Below, one piece after another: positions 61,653 through 64,000 of a stretch of DNA of 64,000 nucleotides. Positions within the stretch are counted from its first letter, which is position 1. Every line of letters begins with the position of its first letter. Location of the stretch: contig JAPOWQ010000025.1 of the NCBI GenBank assembly GCA_026707585.1, forward strand, positions 150,155-214,154, given 5' to 3'. The position numbers and the translations under genes were made by a program. The notes under the pieces were generated by a model. That model saw only the letters and a program-made list of their open reading frames with translations, ran no database searches and was not told where the DNA came from. The stretch comes from Chloroflexota bacterium. Lineage in GTDB: Bacteria > Chloroflexota > UBA11872.

Positions 61653-64000
61653 TCAGGCCGTCCGGCAGGGGGGATAGTCGGCCTGGACGGGTTCCGTAGT
61701 GGCGGGGTAGGGCGGACCCAGCAGCGCCTCGGGCAGGCTTGCTAGGAAGTCGGCATTCACCGCCGCCACGTCGCACCAGTACAGCCCCAGCGCCTGGAAC
61801 GTGGCCAGGTCCGGCACCTGCCGCCACCGGTGCGTGTCCCCGTCCCAGCGGTAAATGCGATCGTCGGCCGGATCCACACTCCGCAGCGCCTGCCCGCGAA
61901 CCGTGGGCAGCCCATCCAGCGGGATCGCGGCCAGCACCTCCGCGGGCACGGTGTAGTGCGAGATGATGTGCGGCCAGGGAATCTGATTGACCAGCGGGCT
62001 GCCCGGCGGCACCCAGCGCCGCACCACGCGCCCGTCCTCATCCAGCGGTTCGCGCCGCACGATCAGATAGGTCTGCCCATCGGCGGCGTCGCGGATGATG
62101 CCGCCGAGCGTGACCTCTTGCCGGTCGGCGGAAATGCGACCGATGGGCAGCTCCATCACGCTGTCTGGCTGGTCCAGACGCTCCAGGCGCAGCGGCGCGC
62201 CCTCAGCCACCGGCAGGATGGCCTTGGCCGCGGCCGTCGCGCCGATCACCGCGGGCGTGGGCGCGGGCGTGGGCGTGGGCCGGGAGGAGCGTCGCGGCGC
62301 TGCCGGCGGCGGATCGCCATAGCAGCGGCCGGTCAGCGTGACCTCAAGCTCCGGACTGGCGCGCTTGGTGCCCCCCTCCGCCGGAGACCGCAGGCTGTCG
62401 GGCAATTGGGCAGTCCGCCGCAGCGGGGCGTCCTCCGCGTCCACCAGCGTGTTGCCCTGCAGATAGGTGTGCGTCCCCAGGGGATTGCCGTCCGGGTCGT
62501 TGCCCGTCACCGCGCTGCCGGCGCCGCTCAACCCGGCCGGCGCCGTGCCGCTGAGTTCGTTGCACGACAGCCCCAGTACCTGCAACTTGGTCAACTGGCC
62601 CAGCTGAGCCGGAATCGCGCCAATCAGCTCGTTCTTGTCCAGAATCAGCCGCTGCAGGTTGGCCAGGCTGCCCAGTTGCGTGGGGATCGGCCCGTCCAAT
62701 TTGTTGTCGTTCAGGAGCAGCCACAGCAGGTTGCTCAAGTTGCCCAACTGGGTCGGGATATTGCCGTCCAGCTTGTTGTCGTACAGCTGGAGGTACAGCA
62801 GGTTGCTCAAGTTGCCCAGCTCGGTCGGGATCGCGCCTTCCAGCTCGTTTCGGCTCAGCCCCAGGCCCTGCAGGTTGGACGCCTGGCCCAGCTCCTCCGG
62901 AATCTCGCCGCTCAGCTTGTTGACATCCATGTACAGGTACGCCAGGTTGCTGAGGTTGCCCAGCTCCGCCGGGATTTCGCCGCTGAGCTTGTTGTTGTAC
63001 ACGTACAGGTTCTGCAGGCTGCCGAGGTTGCCCAATTCCGCCGGGATCTCGCCGCTGAGCCTGTTGTTGTGTAGGTACAGCGTTTGTAGTTGGCTCAGGC
63101 TGCCCAACTCGCTTGGTATCTCGCCCTCCAGCCGATTTGTCCAAAGCCACAATTGCTGGAGAGCACTCAGGCTGCCCAACTCCTTCGGAATCGAGCCCGT
63201 GAGGTTGTTCTCATAGAGCTGCAACTGCGTGAGGCTGCTCAGGCTGCCCAACTCCTTCGGAATCGAGCCCGACAGCCTATTGGCGTGGAGATACAGGCCT
63301 AACAGGTTCTCGTAATTGCCCAACTCCTTCGGGATCGAGCCGCTCAACCTGTTCCAGGCCAGTGACAGCCACTTCAAGTTGCCGAGATTGGCCAGCTCCT
63401 TCGGGATCGAGCCGGTCAGTTTGTTCCTAGAGAGGTGCAGCCCCGTGAGGCTGCTCAGGTCGGCGAGTTCCTTTGGAATCGATCCGCTCAGTTTGTTCGT
63501 ATGCAGGCCCAACTCTTCCAGGCTGCCCAGTCTGCCCAGCTCCTTCGGAATCGAGCCCGTCAACTCGTTTTGTGGGAGCTGTAGGCGTATTAGGGCGCTT
63601 AGATCGCCCAACTCCTTCGGGATCGAGCCGGTTAGCTTATTGTTACTCAGAGTCAGAGTCGTCAAGTTGCTGAGACTGCCAAGTTCTTTCGGAATCGAGC
63701 CGGTCAGCTTGTTCCCGCCGAGACTCAGAATCTCCAGATTGCCCAGGTCGCTCAGTTCCGCCGGGATCGTCCCGTTCACCTGCTGGCCGCCACCAATAGT
63801 GAGGTTGTACACCCCCTTGTTCGGGTCGGTGTAGACGCCTGTCCAGTCTTCGAGGGCCGTGGTCCCAACCCAGTCGTCCAGGACGTCTGAGTCGCCGGCC
63901 AGTTCGTCCTTGAGCCCCAGCAGCGTCTCGCAGTCGTCGATCAGCGCCTGGCTGGATTGCGTACTGCAATGGCTGGAGGCCGCCGCGGACGAGGAGGCGA
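61653..64000 (-). CDS. Large plant-type leucine-rich-repeat protein (5' end outside window)
   Basis: The frame is open to the window edge, so at least 782 residues are visible. The N-terminal visible part has the cap ALIDDCETLLGLKDELAGDS... LEDWTGVYTDPNKG, then 17 consecutive 24-residue repeats of consensus LxGSIPKELGxLxxLxxLxL xxNK. A Pro/Thr linker (SSRPTPTPAPTPAVIG) joins a C-terminal domain of about 220 residues (QTYLIVRREPLDEDGR... YRWDGDTHRWRQVPDL) that I do not recognise. It is probably exported, acting in binding or adhesion, but the signal region is out of view. It shares the cap with the TolB-LRR lipoprotein. Confidence 0.85.
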   Translation of the reverse strand, partial: ASSSAAASSHCSTQSSQALIDDCETLLGLKDELAGDSDVLDDWVGTTALEDWTGVYTDPNKGVYNLTIGGGQQVNGTIPAELSDLGNLEILSLGGNKLTGSIPKELGSLSNLTTLTLSNNKLTGSIPKELGDLSALIRLQLPQNELTGSIPKELGRLGSLEELGLHTNKLSGSIPKELADLSSLTGLHLSRNKLTGSIPKELANLGNLKWLSLAWNRLSGSIPKELGNYENLLGLYLHANRLSGSIPKELGSLSSLTQLQLYENNLTGSIPKELGSLSALQQLWLWTNRLEGEIPSELGSLSQLQTLYLHNNRLSGEIPAELGNLGSLQNLYVYNNKLSGEIPAELGNLSNLAYLYMDVNKLSGEIPEELGQASNLQGLGLSRNELEGAIPTELGNLSNLLYLQLYDNKLDGNIPTQLGNLSNLLWLLLNDNKLDGPIPTQLGSLANLQRLILDKNELIGAIPAQLGQLTKLQVLGLSCNELSGTAPAGLSGAGSAVTGNDPDGNPLGTHTYLQGNTLVDAEDAPLRRTAQLPDSLRSPAEGGTKRASPELEVTLTGRCYGDPPPAAPRRSSRPTPTPAPTPAVIGATAAAKAILPVAEGAPLRLERLDQPDSVMELPIGRISADRQEVTLGGIIRDAADGQTYLIVRREPLDEDGRVVRRWVPPGSPLVNQIPWPHIISHYTVPAEVLAAIPLDGLPTVRGQALRSVDPADDRIYRWDGDTHRWRQVPDLATFQALGLYWCDVAAVNADFLASLPEALLGPPYPATTEPVQADYPPCRTA
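62556..63779 (-). repeat. 17 tandem 72-bp units encoding 24-residue LRRs
   Basis: The units keep exact 72-bp spacing. The N-terminal ones are most alike (TCCTTCGG(A/G)ATCGAGCC recurs on the plus strand nine times or so, encoding GSIPKEL). Later ones diverge to EIPAEL, AIPTEL and PIPTQL. Confidence 0.85.

Noticed and set aside
61830..63074. Forward frame through the LRR repeats
   Set aside because: It is the complement of the 72-bp repeats and has a repetitive Val/Gln-rich sequence without any fold; the reverse LRR protein explains it.

Overview
The window looks like a chromosomal segment of a high-GC bacterium, most probably a member of Chloroflexota. The main support is a SpoIID/LytB protein carrying C-terminal TGH...GG...FG-type repeats that I associate with Chloroflexi secreted proteins. 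Further support comes from the frequent GTG/TTG starts, a MutL-like/partner gene pair and several short VOC, Gfo/Idh and sialidase-type genes. This assignment is inference; there is no rRNA or tRNA in the window to anchor it, and finer placement (for example marine SAR202-like groups) is a guess.

Layout. 1-8.3 kb: the C-terminal part of uvrC, an ArsB/NhaD-type anion transporter, a nucleosidase-like gene, small membrane proteins, gnd and a truncated glycosidase-like gene. 8.5-15.0 kb: a forward housekeeping run yebC, ruvC-ruvA-ruvB, acylphosphatase, FecR-like, acpS and nnr (NAD(P)HX repair), mostly with 4-bp overlaps or very short gaps. It meets a reverse operon cmk-plsC-der-plsY-recX (15.0-19.0 kb), also tightly overlapped. 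19.3-20.6 kb holds three tandem small coiled-coil/transmembrane paralogs. 20.9-26.9 kb holds a ThDP enzyme, the SpoIID protein, an intact IS481-type element sitting inside a dispersed palindromic repeat, and thyX. 27.0-33.4 kb is a metal (probably copper) island: a DtxR-type regulator, a Tat lipoprotein with a thioredoxin-like CX4C, a CopC-CopD-cytochrome c fusion, a His-rich protein with a duplicated domain, and a small His-rich membrane protein. 34.3-36.5 kb is a lower-GC accessory patch with a standalone HSDR_N/RAMA-type protein and a compact three-way-junction hairpin element. 36.5-52.8 kb is metabolic: a polyol dehydrogenase, Gfo/Idh/MocA, three VOC proteins, an HtrA protease, split NAD synthetase, a sugar isomerase, argS, the MutL-like pair and a GCS2 ligase. 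52.9-64.0 kb is accessory: a VapBC module, a sialidase-like protein, two TolB-propeller lipoproteins (one fused to LRRs, the other with a decayed tail), DUF2283, a restriction-modification pair, repeat/IS debris, and a 17-repeat plant-type LRR protein running off the end.

How the genes work together. The ruvCAB, uvrC and recX genes serve recombination and repair. The plsY/plsC/acpS genes serve phospholipid and fatty-acid synthesis, with cmk and der in the same transcription unit. The copper island probably couples periplasmic copper binding (CopC, His-rich domains), membrane transport (CopD) and a c-type heme domain under a metal-responsive repressor. The two nuclease/methylase loci and VapBC form the defence/addiction layer. 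The most interesting items for follow-up are the copper-island proteins, the structured element beside the RAMA nuclease, the argS signature loss, the TolB-LRR paralogs with a decaying second copy, and the IS-in-repeat insertion.
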